From positions 46,938-110,937 of IMG/VR virus record IMGVR_UViG_3300007512_000012: DNA of 64,000 nucleotides; one strand, given 5' to 3'. This stretch comes from a virus. Positions 1-8,200 of the stretch are shown one piece after another. Made by a program: the position numbers and the translations under genes. Within the stretch, counting starts at the first letter, position 1, and each line of letters starts with the position of its first letter. Under the pieces are notes generated by a model. That model was not told where the DNA came from, did not search any database, and saw only the letters and a list, made by a program, of their open reading frames with translations.

Positions 1-54
1 CGGGAGGGCAACTGGTGGAACGTCCACCCTGAAGCCCTGGAGCCGACCACATGA
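1..54 (+). CDS. C-terminal end of an unidentified protein (partial)
   Basis: Frame 1 is open from the window edge and ends at TGA 52-54, giving a 17-residue tail that ends EALEPTT. Its stop overlaps the ATG of the next gene in an ATGA arrangement (51-54), typical of translational coupling. The rest lies outside the window, so no function can be given. Confidence 0.55.
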   Translation, partial: REGNWWNVHPEALEPTT

Positions 55-965
55 GCCGGATCACGGCATCGCAAGCCCTGGAGCTTCAGCACGAGCAGTT
101 CGCCTTCGCACAGAGCCACAAGGGCCTGCGCTACTGGACGAGCTTCTCGAAGATGGACAGCGAGGACGAGGCCCGGCCGTTCCAAGCGGTCGAGGTCGTC
201 ACCTTGAAGCTGGCCCCCACCTACCTCGTCGCCGAGGAGATGTACCAGCTCGCCCTGCACGCCGCCCGGTCCATGCCCGACGTGCCCCTCGCCGAAGGCG
301 ACCTCCCCAGCCCCTCTGGCTTCTGCCTGCTGGAGCAGCCCATCGTGGCCCCGGACGTACACGGCAAGCTGGTGTCGATGGCCGGGTTCACCTGGCACAT
401 CGCCATCCAGGGGGGCAAGAAGGGCGTCTTCTGGACCATCTACAGTGACACCCGTGACCCCCGCGACGACTACTACGACGCCGAGCTGATCGAAGGGATG
501 CCACGCCTCCTCCCGGTGGGCCGCAACATGGAGCTGTTCGGCGACCTCTCCCTCACCCTGGAAGAAGTCCAGGCCCGCCAAGGCGGGAGCGAGGAGACGA
601 TTGCCGAGGCCATCCTGCACATGCGGACCCTGCCCCTGTGCATCTTCACCCTGATGCAGCAGACCATCGTGGTGCAGACGCCGGAGAAGCCCCGGCGGCA
701 CGTCCGGCGGCGGCTCAAGCGCAAGGACTCCCCGCTGCACGAGAAGATGGTCAAGATCGTCCGGCTGCGGAGGGTTCGGCACCGGGAGACGCCGAAGGGC
801 GAGTCACAGCCCGTGGACTGGTCGCACCGCTGGGTCGTGAGCGGCCACTGGCGGCTTCAGCCGACCAACCAGGGGGTGAAGCGCATTTACATCATGCCCT
901 TCGTGAAAGGGCCGGAGGACAAGCCGTTGTTGATCAAGGAGACGGTCCACGTCCTCGACCGCTAG
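51..965 (+). CDS. Hypothetical protein, actinobacterial/actinophage-type
   Basis: 304 aa, ATG start overlapping the stop of the preceding partial gene. There is no signal peptide or membrane segment. Residues about 215-250 are very basic (RRHVRRRLKRK). The C-terminus carries a W-V-V-x-G-H-W-R-L-Q element followed by Y-I-M-P-F-V-K-G-P-E-D-K-P-L. I know this pattern from uncharacterised proteins of actinobacteria and their phages, and it is the main hint to the host; it does not give a function. The gene converges on the dCTP deaminase gene and the two stop codons overlap by 4 bp (962-965), leaving no room for a terminator between them. Confidence 0.8.
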   Translation: MSRITASQALELQHEQFAFAQSHKGLRYWTSFSKMDSEDEARPFQAVEVVTLKLAPTYLVAEEMYQLALHAARSMPDVPLAEGDLPSPSGFCLLEQPIVAPDVHGKLVSMAGFTWHIAIQGGKKGVFWTIYSDTRDPRDDYYDAELIEGMPRLLPVGRNMELFGDLSLTLEEVQARQGGSEETIAEAILHMRTLPLCIFTLMQQTIVVQTPEKPRRHVRRRLKRKDSPLHEKMVKIVRLRRVRHRETPKGESQPVDWSHRWVVSGHWRLQPTNQGVKRIYIMPFVKGPEDKPLLIKETVHVLDR

Positions 966-1678
966 TCGAGGGGGGACGGCCCCATCACCTCGTCCGAGTC
1001 CTGGTAGTGGTGCCCCTTGCCGTGCCCGTAGAGGTCGTCCACTTCCAGCAGTGGGTCACGGTGCAGGGGCTCACCATCCTCCTGCCGCCCACCGGCATCG
1101 ACGTACTGCGGGTCCAGCTTGCAGATGTCGGCGATGAAGTTGCAGTCCACCCGGTTGTGGATGAGGTGGGCCAGCCCGGCACCCCAGGCCGGGGTGAAGT
1201 AGACCTGGAACAGCCGGTCGCCCGGACGCACCAGCACCGGCTCCGTCGCCTCGATCTCCAGCGTCCAGCGGCCGTGGAAGCCGTTGTCGCCGACGCCCGC
1301 CGTCTTGTGGGCCTCGATGGACAGCCGACCGCAGGTGGACCTCCCGTCCAGGTGGGGGACGACCCCCCGGCAGTACGTCTCCTCCAGCGTCACGCCCAGG
1401 TAGAACTGGCCGGGCACGAGCACCCAACAGTCCCGGTAGCCGTCCTTGTCCACCTTCGGCACGTCGATGAGCGGCGGTGGATTCTTGGGGTCGAGAGCCA
1501 TCTGCAAGCCCTCGTACACCGGGTCGAACACCGGCACCCGCCCCTCCTTGGGGTGGTACATCTTGAGCGAGTCGCCGAGGCGGAGGTCGATGCTGTTCGG
1601 CCCGATGTTCACCGGGGCCGGGCTCACCTTGATGAGCCGGGCCCCGATGAGGGTCTTGATGGCAGGTCGGGTGAGCAC
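962..1678 (-). CDS. dcd: dCTP deaminase family protein
   Basis: 238 aa. GTG start at 1678, two bases after the stop of the vWA gene. The family deaminates dCTP to dUTP, feeding dTTP synthesis. Family signatures visible: N-I-G-P-N-S-I-D-L-R-L (25-35), D-G-R-S-T-C-G-R-L (111-119) for phosphate and base contacts, T-A-G-V-G-D-N-G-F-H-G (127-136), and T-L-E-I (139-142), whose E141 matches the catalytic glutamate. R-P-G-D-R-L-F-Q-V-Y-F (151-161) is the closing strand. The C-terminal 70 residues are polar and less family-like. A phage enzyme would expand pyrimidine pools during replication. A bifunctional dCTP deaminase/dUTPase is possible and cannot be separated by eye. Confidence 0.85.
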   Translation of the reverse strand: MLTRPAIKTLIGARLIKVSPAPVNIGPNSIDLRLGDSLKMYHPKEGRVPVFDPVYEGLQMALDPKNPPPLIDVPKVDKDGYRDCWVLVPGQFYLGVTLEETYCRGVVPHLDGRSTCGRLSIEAHKTAGVGDNGFHGRWTLEIEATEPVLVRPGDRLFQVYFTPAWGAGLAHLIHNRVDCNFIADICKLDPQYVDAGGRQEDGEPLHRDPLLEVDDLYGHGKGHHYQDSDEVMGPSPLD

Positions 1679-1680
1679 GC

Positions 1681-4149
1681 CTACGCCTGGAGCGCCTTGG
1701 CGGCTTCCAGGCCACGCTCCGTCGAGAAGTGCTCGGCCTTGGTGAACACGCCGAGGATCATCCCGGTGCCCGGCACCTTGTAGAAGGTGCCCTCCTTCTC
1801 GGCCTTCGCCAGCTTGACGGCCGGGAACGCCTCGACGAGCTGGTCGGCGGTCATGGCCGAGCCGAAGCCCTCGGGCATGAGGCCGGTGGCCCCGATGTAG
1901 AAGGCCAGCGGGGTCAGGTGCTCGGCGTACAGGGCGTCGATGGCCGCGTTGACCTGGCCCAGGGCCGCCTTGAACACGCCCAGCGCCTCGTCGGCGTCCA
2001 TGCCGCCCGCGAGCACGTCCATGAAGGCGTCCACGTCGGCGTGGGCGGCCTCCAGGGCGTCGCGCAGGGCCGCGTCGCTGCCGGTGCGCAGGAAGCCCTC
2101 GTAGATGGGGAAGGACAGCTCGTCCACCGCGTCGAGCTTCGTCCGGGCGGACAGGCTCTTGAGGGACCAGGCGTTGCCGTCCGCCCACCAGTCGGAGAGC
2201 TTCGGCTTCTTGACCTTCGTGCCGTCGCTGGCCGTCAGGTCGAAGCGCCGCTGGAGGTAGGCGTTGCCGCTCTTCAGCTTGCCGACGTTGGTGATGTCGG
2301 GCGTGCCGAGCTTCACCTTGTAGGACAGCTTGGTGTCCACCTCGCCCGTCGCGAGCGCCTGCGCCAGGTCGGCGTAGGGGGTCGTCGTCGGCGGGGTGAA
2401 GTACATGGCCGGGCTGATGTAGCAGGCCTTGAGGTCGGCGATCTGCTCGGCCGTCAGGGCCTCCGACGTGCCCGCCGTCAGGCCGGACAGGAGCTTCTGG
2501 AGGACGGTCAGCTTGGCGATGTCCTCGAACAGGTCCGGCACCATGTCGCCGAACTCCTGGTCGTAGTCCACCAGCGGCATGTCGCCCAGCGGGATGCTGA
2601 TCTCCTGGTTGGGGTCGAAGTCGCCCTGGACCAGCCCCATCGTCTTGAGCGCGGCGAAGCACCGCTTGTCGCTCGTGCGGAAGGGCAGCACCGCCACGTT
2701 GATCGCACCGTCGCCGACCAGCGTGTAGTTGCGGTAGCTCTTGAGGTCCAGCTTGATGCCCGCGACCTCCCCCACCGGGTTGCCGGTGGCCGTCTCCATG
2801 AGCTTGCCGTCCTCGACGAGCCGGATGTTGGCCGTGGCCGTGTCCCGGTTGATGTCGAAGCCGGACACCGCGACCGCCGTGTTGTCGCGGGGCGTCTGGA
2901 GCTTGTGGGTGGGCGGCTCGATGACGCCCTGGTCGTTGCGCTTGCCGGGCACGCGCTTCAGGCCCCGGCGGGTGTAGCCGTTGGCGAGCTTCGCGACGTT
3001 GACCCGGAGGCTGCCCCGGTAGGTGTTGAGCACCGACAGCAGGTCGAGCACGGCCGGGCCGGTATCCCCGAGGCCGTAGCCCGTGGTCAGGCTCTCGCCC
3101 TTGTCGCCGAGCAGGTAGGCCTCGATGTCGGTCGCCATCGACGCGACCTCGGAGGCGACGAGCGCACGGGCGTTGCGGTGGATGAGGCCGCCGATGCGGG
3201 TGCTGACCATCGCGAACTTCGCGGTGTTCAGGTTGCCCAGCGCGATCTGCGCCTTCGCGAAGGCGAGCAGGGCGGTCGGCTCGGTGAGGCCGTCGCAGAT
3301 GGGGCCGGAGGCCGCGTTGTAGGCCGCCTCGTCCACCTCCTTGTAGCGGTAGACGGTCGCGTCGTCGTCGCCGGAGAGGCCGCGCACGGTCAGGGGCTTG
3401 GTGCTGCCGAGCACCTTGCCGCCCTTCTTGCTGACGAAGGTCATGAAGTCGAAGCCGCCGATGCCCGCCTCGATGACCGGCGACATCTGCCCGGCCAGGA
3501 GGGTCTGCGTGTCGTGCAGGGCCTTGTAGACCTCGCGGGCGTTGCTGGCCTGCATCGACTTGCCGGACAGCCGGTTGGCGATGGCCGCCAGCAGGGCGAA
3601 GTCGCACCAGGAGCGGTAGCCGACCGTGTTGCAGAAGACGTTGGGGTGCCGCTCGATGGCCTCGACCGCCGCGACGATGCTCTGGGCCTCGCGGTAGGGC
3701 GACGGGTCGTTGGCGTAGCCGTCCGTGTGGAGGCTGATGCAGGTGACCTCGGCGTCGTCGATGAGCTTCTCGGCCTCGACGAGCGCCTGGCTCATGCCGG
3801 TGAGGCCGCGCACGCGGAGGTTGCGGATCTCGGCCAGGTGCGGGCTGCCGGGGGCCATCACCTCCTCGACCGTCACCTTCTCGAAGTGGACCCGGCAGTC
3901 GCCGTTGGACGAGTAGGTGAGCAGGCTGATCTTCATCGACGGGTCGTTGAACTCCTCCGCCGTGAAGACCTTCTCGATGACCGACTTCACCTGGTCGAGG
4001 TCGCCCCACATGGAGCCGCTCACGTCGAGGACGGCGATGTGGTGGCTCGGGGCCGTGGCCCCCGCACTCGGGTCGGGCGTCACGTCCTGGGACTCGACGG
4101 TGAAGAAGCGGACGGGCTTGCCGCCGTAGTTGTGCAGGGCGAACTTCAT
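1681..4149 (-). CDS. von Willebrand factor type A domain protein
   Basis: 822 aa. The vWA domain spans roughly residues 35-230. It has a complete MIDAS metal site: D-V-S-G-S-M at 42-47 (the DxSxS motif), a G-L-T-G-M-S loop supplying the threonine, and L-H-T-D-G-Y for the distal aspartate. vWA domains bind Mg2+ and mediate protein-protein contacts. The remaining 590 residues match no family I recognise. An SD (AAGGAGGTT) precedes the ATG. No MoxR-type ATPase partner, the usual companion of such proteins, is seen in the window. It may be an assembly, accessory virion or host-takeover protein; the role is unknown. Confidence 0.8.
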   Translation of the reverse strand: MKFALHNYGGKPVRFFTVESQDVTPDPSAGATAPSHHIAVLDVSGSMWGDLDQVKSVIEKVFTAEEFNDPSMKISLLTYSSNGDCRVHFEKVTVEEVMAPGSPHLAEIRNLRVRGLTGMSQALVEAEKLIDDAEVTCISLHTDGYANDPSPYREAQSIVAAVEAIERHPNVFCNTVGYRSWCDFALLAAIANRLSGKSMQASNAREVYKALHDTQTLLAGQMSPVIEAGIGGFDFMTFVSKKGGKVLGSTKPLTVRGLSGDDDATVYRYKEVDEAAYNAASGPICDGLTEPTALLAFAKAQIALGNLNTAKFAMVSTRIGGLIHRNARALVASEVASMATDIEAYLLGDKGESLTTGYGLGDTGPAVLDLLSVLNTYRGSLRVNVAKLANGYTRRGLKRVPGKRNDQGVIEPPTHKLQTPRDNTAVAVSGFDINRDTATANIRLVEDGKLMETATGNPVGEVAGIKLDLKSYRNYTLVGDGAINVAVLPFRTSDKRCFAALKTMGLVQGDFDPNQEISIPLGDMPLVDYDQEFGDMVPDLFEDIAKLTVLQKLLSGLTAGTSEALTAEQIADLKACYISPAMYFTPPTTTPYADLAQALATGEVDTKLSYKVKLGTPDITNVGKLKSGNAYLQRRFDLTASDGTKVKKPKLSDWWADGNAWSLKSLSARTKLDAVDELSFPIYEGFLRTGSDAALRDALEAAHADVDAFMDVLAGGMDADEALGVFKAALGQVNAAIDALYAEHLTPLAFYIGATGLMPEGFGSAMTADQLVEAFPAVKLAKAEKEGTFYKVPGTGMILGVFTKAEHFSTERGLEAAKALQA

Positions 4150-4209
4150 CTCGGGGAACCTCCTTGTGGTGCTGCCGGGTCTACTCGCTGGGGGCCAGAG
4201 CCGGTCCCC

Positions 4210-4593
4210 TCATCGACGAGCGCGCTTCGCCCGCTTCGCGGCCATCATCTCGTCGTGGACCTGCTCGAACCGCTTGACGCCGATGAGGTGCAGGCCGATC
4301 TCCTCCGCGTAGTTCTGGAGCATGTAGGGGCTCCAGGTGCCGCCGGGGATGCGCAGCCGCCGCGAGTCGATGACCTTCAGGTCGCCCTTGCGGCCCTCGA
4401 AGAAGATCGGGCTGCGGAAGATGAAGATCACCTGGTCGCCGCCCTTCGACAGGAACAGGAACGCCTCACCCTCCTCCAGGTCGCCGGGGTAGTGCCCCTC
4501 CTTGCTGAACAGGACCAGGTTCGTCGCCTCGCTGCGACTGAAGGAACAGCGGACCACGGCCTTCAGCCGCAGGCGCGTCTTGCCTTTGCTCAT
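4210..4593 (-). CDS. Hypothetical basic protein
   Basis: 127 aa, ATG at 4593 overlapping the TGA of the upstream gene (ATGA). Begins M-S-K-G-K-T-R-L-R-L and ends with a very basic tail (AAKRAKRARR), so nucleic-acid contact is possible. The middle looks like a small beta-rich fold. The overlap implies co-expression with the 208-aa gene. No family recognised. Confidence 0.7.
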   Translation of the reverse strand: MSKGKTRLRLKAVVRCSFSRSEATNLVLFSKEGHYPGDLEEGEAFLFLSKGGDQVIFIFRSPIFFEGRKGDLKVIDSRRLRIPGGTWSPYMLQNYAEEIGLHLIGVKRFEQVHDEMMAAKRAKRARR

Positions 4594-5216
4594 TCGATGC
4601 CTCCGATGTCGAACTCGTGGCGGGCGAGGACAGAGAGCTTCCCCTCCCGCGTCAGGTGCAGCTCCACGGCGTCGATGTCCTGCATCCACGCCTGGAGTGC
4701 CTTCATGTTCTTGAGGGTGCCGTTGGGGCCGTGCGGGGCATGGACCACCAGGTCGTTGCCCCCTTCCACTGGCTCCAGCAGGTCTTCGGGGTCCTCGTGC
4801 AGCATCTCCGGCGGGAGAGCCACCGCCTCGATGGCGTCCTCGGGGTCGAGGTTCTGGCCCTCGGCCTCCAGCTCGGCCTTGACGGCCAGCAGGACTTCGT
4901 TGCCCACGCTGCCGCCGAGCTGCTCCTTGCACGCCTTGTTCGCGGCGTACCCGGTGCCCCCGGCAGACATCACCTCACGGACGAGCGCCCGCTTCTTCGC
5001 GGCCAGCTCCCGGCGGGCCTCGCCTCGGGCCGCCTTCGCCTCCCGCTCGGCCTCCCGCTCGGCGGCCAGCTTCCGGGCCTTCGTCCCTTGCCGCCACTCA
5101 CCGAACTTCCGGGTGGCGACCCCGGAGCCGTACTCCTCGCGGAGAGTCGCGTTGATCTCCGCATTCGTCCGACCCTCATCGACCAGCTCGATTGCTCGCT
5201 GCCACTTCTCGTTCAA
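4590..5216 (-). CDS. Hypothetical protein with N-terminal helix-turn-helix-like region
   Basis: 208 aa. I place the start at TTG 5216 because AAGGAGGTG lies 5 bases upstream; the longer frame to 5288 has no SD and runs through a terminator hairpin. Residues 3-40 (WQRAIELVDEGRTNAEINA onward) read like a resolvase- or terminase-type helix-turn-helix. A charged Ala/Glu/Arg coiled coil follows (40-75), then a variable acidic C-terminal half. A DNA-binding adaptor role is inference; no family is assigned. Confidence 0.7.
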   Translation of the reverse strand: MNEKWQRAIELVDEGRTNAEINATLREEYGSGVATRKFGEWRQGTKARKLAAEREAEREAKAARGEARRELAAKKRALVREVMSAGGTGYAANKACKEQLGGSVGNEVLLAVKAELEAEGQNLDPEDAIEAVALPPEMLHEDPEDLLEPVEGGNDLVVHAPHGPNGTLKNMKALQAWMQDIDAVELHLTREGKLSVLARHEFDIGGIE

Positions 5217-5264
5217 CGGACACCTCCTTGCCGCACCGTTTACCCGGTAGACGCAGAAGTGTAT

Positions 5265-5281
5265 CCCCCGAAAATCGGGGG
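5265..5281 (-). terminator. Terminator hairpin after the 107-aa gene
   Basis: Perfect 7-bp GC-rich stem CCCCCGA/TCGGGGG with a 3-base loop, 16 bases past the stop at 5298 on the minus strand. There is no strong U-tract, as is common for terminators of high-GC organisms. Confidence 0.6.
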
Positions 5282-5297
5282 GTGTCAAATCGAAGGG

Positions 5298-5621
5298 CTA
5301 GTCCTGGCTGATTTTCGGGTCCTCGAAGGCCCACTTCTCGAAGATGTCGTCCTGCCGGATCGTGGGTCGCTTGCCCGTCAGGAGCCAGCGCAGCAGGTGG
5401 TACTCGCAGGGGACGTAGCCCTGCTGGTCCTGCTCGGAGAACCGGCGGCGGGGGTCGTACTTGAAGACGTTGATCCGGTGGGAGAGCCGCAGACCCGTGC
5501 GTGTCCAGTACAGGGGCTTGGGGCGAGCTGCGCTGATACCGAACCGGATGCCGCAGCAGGTGGGGATGCCGTGCTTGTGGCCTTCCTCGGCCCACGACCA
5601 CACTTCTCGCAGAAAGCTCAT
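5298..5621 (-). CDS. Hypothetical protein
   Basis: 107 aa from ATG 5621; a GTG two codons upstream is an alternative. Contains a G-I-P-T-C-C-G-I-R-F stretch (residues about 17-26) and one further cysteine, so metal binding is possible but incomplete. Compact and probably cytoplasmic. It lies in a run of small genes and ends in a strong terminator hairpin. No family recognised. Confidence 0.65.
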   Translation of the reverse strand: MSFLREVWSWAEEGHKHGIPTCCGIRFGISAARPKPLYWTRTGLRLSHRINVFKYDPRRRFSEQDQQGYVPCEYHLLRWLLTGKRPTIRQDDIFEKWAFEDPKISQD

Positions 5622-5682
5622 TCCCACCTGTCCGGTTCGCTGGTCCTCCTGCGTCTACCCCCTGAACGCGATGGAGGACCCC

Positions 5683-5832
5683 ATGAACGACGAGGACGTG
5701 CAGCCGCCGTCAGACGACCTGCTGGAGCGGGCTGTGGACTGGTTGCAGGACAACCGCGAGAGGCTGCCGGACGAGCTGGCCGAAGCGTTGATCGACCTGT
5801 GGATCGACCACCAGCACCCGCCGGACCCCTAG
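5683..5832 (+). CDS. Small acidic protein (49 aa) on the plus strand
   Basis: ATG at 5683 preceded by GGAGGA with 4-base spacing, which decides this start over the ATG at 5671. The acidic helix-forming sequence (DDLLERAVDWLQDN) suggests a small protein-binding factor. It is one of very few plus-strand genes and its stop overlaps the stop of the convergent Tat-signal gene by 4 bp. Function unknown; it could also be a chance frame, but the SD and amphipathic helix argue for a gene. Confidence 0.5.
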   Translation: MNDEDVQPPSDDLLERAVDWLQDNRERLPDELAEALIDLWIDHQHPPDP

Positions 5833-6176
5833 ATGTTCCAGGCCAGGGGCTTCGTGTAGGGGTCGCACTGGACCGAGTAGAACTCGGGAGGCGGGCGCAC
5901 CACCGCGTCGGCCGTGGCGATGTTGATCTCGCCCCCGTCCACCGGGGAGCCGTCCGGCTCGACCAGGCGGAAGATGTGCCCCTTCTTGAGCTGACCCCAC
6001 TCGGCCTTCGCCCACCCGGACATAGTGAACACCTGCACCTTCCGCAGCTCCGGGTCCGCGAGCACGGTGCGGGGGATGTCGAGGGACAGGGGCGGGGTCG
6101 AAGCCAGGCCGGTCGCGGGGACGGCGGCGGCGACCAGAGTTGCTGCGCTGGTGAGGATGAAGTCGCGTCGGTTCAC
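5829..6176 (-). CDS. Small exported protein with Tat-type signal peptide
   Basis: 115 aa. GTG start at 6176 chosen because AGGAGGTG lies 3-4 bases upstream and because it puts the signal peptide at the N-terminus. Residues 1-26 read V-N-R-R-D-F-I-L-T, a hydrophobic Ala/Val run, then V-P-A-T-G-L-A-S. This is an n-region twin arginine (R-R-D-F), h-region and AxA-like cleavage site, as in Tat signals. The mature 85-90 residues are unrecognised. Export of a folded protein by a phage is unusual; superinfection exclusion or envelope modification are possibilities. Confidence 0.65.
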   Translation of the reverse strand: MNRRDFILTSAATLVAAAVPATGLASTPPLSLDIPRTVLADPELRKVQVFTMSGWAKAEWGQLKKGHIFRLVEPDGSPVDGGEINIATADAVVRPPPEFYSVQCDPYTKPLAWNI

Positions 6177-6204
6177 GGGCACCTCCTGTGAGCACCCTAC
6201 CCGG

Positions 6205-7098
6205 CTACAGGAAGTTCCGGGGCGAGAGGACGCCACGACCGACGCGGGGACCGAAGGCCGAGCGGATGCCGATGCCGTAGCGGGGCTGCTGGAGCCCCCG
6301 GATGAACTTCACGGTCCGCTGCTTCGCCTCGGTGGCCTTGTCGAACTGCCCCTCGGCGTTCGACTTGAGGCTCTCGTACTTCGACGACTTCTCGATGGAG
6401 AGGCTGACGCCGCCGATGGAGTAGTCGAACTCCTCGTGGACCCAGTTGATGGCGAGGGCCATGAGGGCGAACATCATCGCCCCGTAGTGGATGGCGGTCT
6501 GCCAGTCGTTGCTGCCGCTCATCAGGCAGTCCAGGTCGCTGATGCCCGTCCGGGGCGGGAACATATTCCACCAGTCCAGAGCGCGCTCCAGGTAGGTGAA
6601 CAGCTCCTCGTCGGTCCAGACGTAGCCGAAGACCCGGTTGTACTCGCCGATGTCGCACTCGTGCTCGGGCGGGCGGAAGTGGTAGTTCCGGTCCGGGTTG
6701 TTGTCCCGCAGCATGATCCGCAGCGTGTTGATGAGCTGCTGCTCGACATCGCTGTACGGGCTCGCCGCGATCTCCGTGTCGGTGATGACCGCGAACTCCT
6801 GAACCACCTGCATGAGCGGGGTGCCCACGGCCTCGCGGATCGTCCACCGGATGCGGTAGGTCCCGACCGTCGCGTTCGCCGGGACCATCAGGGCCGCGTA
6901 GAACTCGCCCACGGCCGGGTTCTCGGGCACCCGGTCGGCCAGGCCGATGAGCACCTCCAGCTCGGGCGGGCCGGGGTCCACGTAGAAGATCGAGTAGGTG
7001 ATCTCCGCCGGGTTGATGGGGGCCTGGCTGGAGTCCTTGATGAAGATGTCCAGGTCGCCCCGGCCAATCTCATCGCCTCGGTGGAATGCGACGGCCAT
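6205..7098 (-). CDS. Putative virion structural (neck/tail) protein with N-terminal Ig-like domain
   Basis: 297 aa, ATG overlapping the preceding stop (TGATG). Residues 1-105 are beta-rich and resemble the 121-aa product at 7425-7790: both have a G-x-F-Y/T-Y-x-x-x-x-V/I-P-x-x-x-x-x-G pattern typical of Ig or transthyretin-like phage domains. Residues 105-297 are mainly helical and contain a hydrophobic A-M-M-F-A-L-M-A-L-A-I segment inside a helical bundle, then a basic tail. The position at the end of the structural run suggests a head-tail connector or baseplate role; this is inference. Confidence 0.65.
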   Translation of the reverse strand: MAVAFHRGDEIGRGDLDIFIKDSSQAPINPAEITYSIFYVDPGPPELEVLIGLADRVPENPAVGEFYAALMVPANATVGTYRIRWTIREAVGTPLMQVVQEFAVITDTEIAASPYSDVEQQLINTLRIMLRDNNPDRNYHFRPPEHECDIGEYNRVFGYVWTDEELFTYLERALDWWNMFPPRTGISDLDCLMSGSNDWQTAIHYGAMMFALMALAINWVHEEFDYSIGGVSLSIEKSSKYESLKSNAEGQFDKATEAKQRTVKFIRGLQQPRYGIGIRSAFGPRVGRGVLSPRNFL

Positions 7099-7412
7099 CA
7101 GTTCACCTGCACGTCTTCGGGCCAGACGATGGTGAGGCCCTCGCTCGGGGCCTCGATGAGGTCCACGGAGAGCCGGTCCCGAATCGACTCCAGGGCATCT
7201 TCATGCACCCGGAGCCGACAGACCACCTCGGCCATCAGGCGTGCCGGGGAGTAGTGGATGAAGTCGAGGAAGTAGGAGCGCCCCGTGTCCGCCAGCACCC
7301 GGAAGGCGTTCACCTCCTCGGACACCTCGGGGGGATCGTCCACCACGACCGGACAGTTCACGCGATGGTCGGCCAACGCTCTGCCTCCACTACCCAGATC
7401 CCATCGAAGCAT
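7098..7412 (-). CDS. Hypothetical protein in the structural cluster
   Basis: 104 aa from ATG 7412; a GTG one codon upstream is equally well placed for the AGGGGGT SD. Mixed alpha/beta with a C-terminal strand ending I-V-W-P-E-D-V-Q-V-N. The size and the location between two Ig-like proteins would suit a head completion or connector protein, but no family motif is visible. Confidence 0.6.
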   Translation of the reverse strand: MLRWDLGSGGRALADHRVNCPVVVDDPPEVSEEVNAFRVLADTGRSYFLDFIHYSPARLMAEVVCRLRVHEDALESIRDRLSVDLIEAPSEGLTIVWPEDVQVN

Positions 7413-7424
7413 CACCGGACCCCC

Positions 7425-7790
7425 TTACGGCACGAACTCGATGATGAGCCCCGTCGTGAAGGTCCCCGACCTGGTGGCGGCGATGAGGACGACCTCGTCG
7501 GCCTGCACGAGCAGGTTGCCTCCGCCGTCTTCCCCGTTCACCTCGTAGTACAGCATGTCGCCGTCCGTGAAGGTGTCGGGGATGGAGTAGACGTAGGTGA
7601 ACCGACCGACCTCGGCCGGGGTCACTGCGACCATCGCGGCGGCGTTCACGAGGACGTTCTTCGCCCCCGCCAGGCTGAAGGAGAAGATGGTGATCGTCGG
7701 GCCGACCGTGGGGTCGAACGGCGTGTTCGTCCCGTCCAAGAACCTGGCCTGGAAGGTGAAGTCGGTGTCGATGACCGCCTGCTTGCCCAC
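7425..7790 (-). CDS. Putative virion protein with Ig/transthyretin-like fold
   Basis: 121 aa, GTG start at 7790. Beta-rich throughout, with F-T-F-Q-A-R-F-L-D-G, then P-A-E-V-G-R-F-T-Y-V-Y-S-I-P, D-G-D-M-L-Y-Y-E-V and V-L-I-A-A at the end. This resembles receptor- or baseplate-associated Ig-like modules of tailed phages and the N-terminal domain of the neighbouring 297-aa protein. No enzymatic residues. The assignment to the virion is from context. Confidence 0.6.
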   Translation of the reverse strand: MGKQAVIDTDFTFQARFLDGTNTPFDPTVGPTITIFSFSLAGAKNVLVNAAAMVAVTPAEVGRFTYVYSIPDTFTDGDMLYYEVNGEDGGGNLLVQADEVVLIAATRSGTFTTGLIIEFVP

Positions 7791-7791
7791 G

Positions 7792-8037
7792 TCAGTCCTC
7801 CATGTGCGTCAGGGTCTTGAGGGCCTTGATCTCGTCAGCGTAGGTCATGGCCGCGACCTTCGCTCGACGGGTGAAGAACTGGTTCTTCAGGTCGCGGATG
7901 TTGTCGGGCTTGGTGAAGACGAACACCGTCCGGTCCCCATCCTTCTCCGTCCCCAGGAACTCCACGGCCGCCGTCTTGAGGAAGGCTGCGTAGTAGAGGT
8001 CGGCGGTCTTGTACTTGCCGTCGTTGGGCGTGCTCAT
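7792..8037 (-). CDS. DUF5659-like small protein
   Basis: 81 aa. ATG 8037 chosen because AGGAG lies 6 bases upstream. Y-K-T-A-D-L-Y-Y-A-A-F-L (9-20), a beta hairpin containing F-V-F-T-K-P, then N-I-R-D-L-K-N-Q-F-F-T (47-57) and a C-terminal helix. This resembles the small phage domain DUF5659 as I remember it; no function is known for that family. It is the first gene downstream of the bipartite motif at 8084-8107, from which it is probably transcribed. Confidence 0.65.
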   Translation of the reverse strand: MSTPNDGKYKTADLYYAAFLKTAAVEFLGTEKDGDRTVFVFTKPDNIRDLKNQFFTRRAKVAAMTYADEIKALKTLTHMED

Positions 8038-8083
8038 GTCGTGCTCCTGCATCGTCCATCCCCGATCGCGGGGAGGTAGTTCA

Positions 8084-8107
8084 GCTCTACCCACCGGAGG
8101 CTATAGG
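8084..8107 (-). promoter_or_regulatory. Bipartite late-promoter-like motif
   Basis: Minus strand reads CCTATA, 11 bases, GTAGAGC. Same architecture and spacing as seven other intergenic sites in the window. It sits between a terminator hairpin (8134-8166) and the start of the 81-aa gene. Confidence 0.6.
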
Positions 8108-8133
8108 CAGACGACCGCAGGACCAGAAACGCA

Positions 8134-8166
8134 ACGACCCGCAGACCGGGCAGGCCTGCGGGTCGT
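8134..8166 (-). terminator. Terminator after the 322-aa structural gene
   Basis: 11-bp perfect stem ACGACCCGCAG/CTGCGGGTCGT with an 11-base loop, followed on the minus strand by TGCGTTTC. It lies 35 bases beyond the stop at 8201 and directly before the motif at 8084-8107. Confidence 0.75.
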
Positions 8167-8200
8167 CACATGGAGGAGCGGGATGGCGACCCGCTGTCGA

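Noticed and set aside
1677-1850. Tyrosine integrase at residues 1677-1850 of the giant protein
   Set aside because: Residue numbers refer to the 2805-aa protein. The R-K-R-H-Y set and spacing fit topoisomerase IB better than a tyrosine recombinase, and no att-like repeats or lysogeny genes accompany it.
1729-5250. 1173-codon open frame on the plus strand
   Set aside because: Antisense to the vWA gene and two others; composition is typical of frame shadows and it runs across intergenic SD sites and gene borders of the minus strand.
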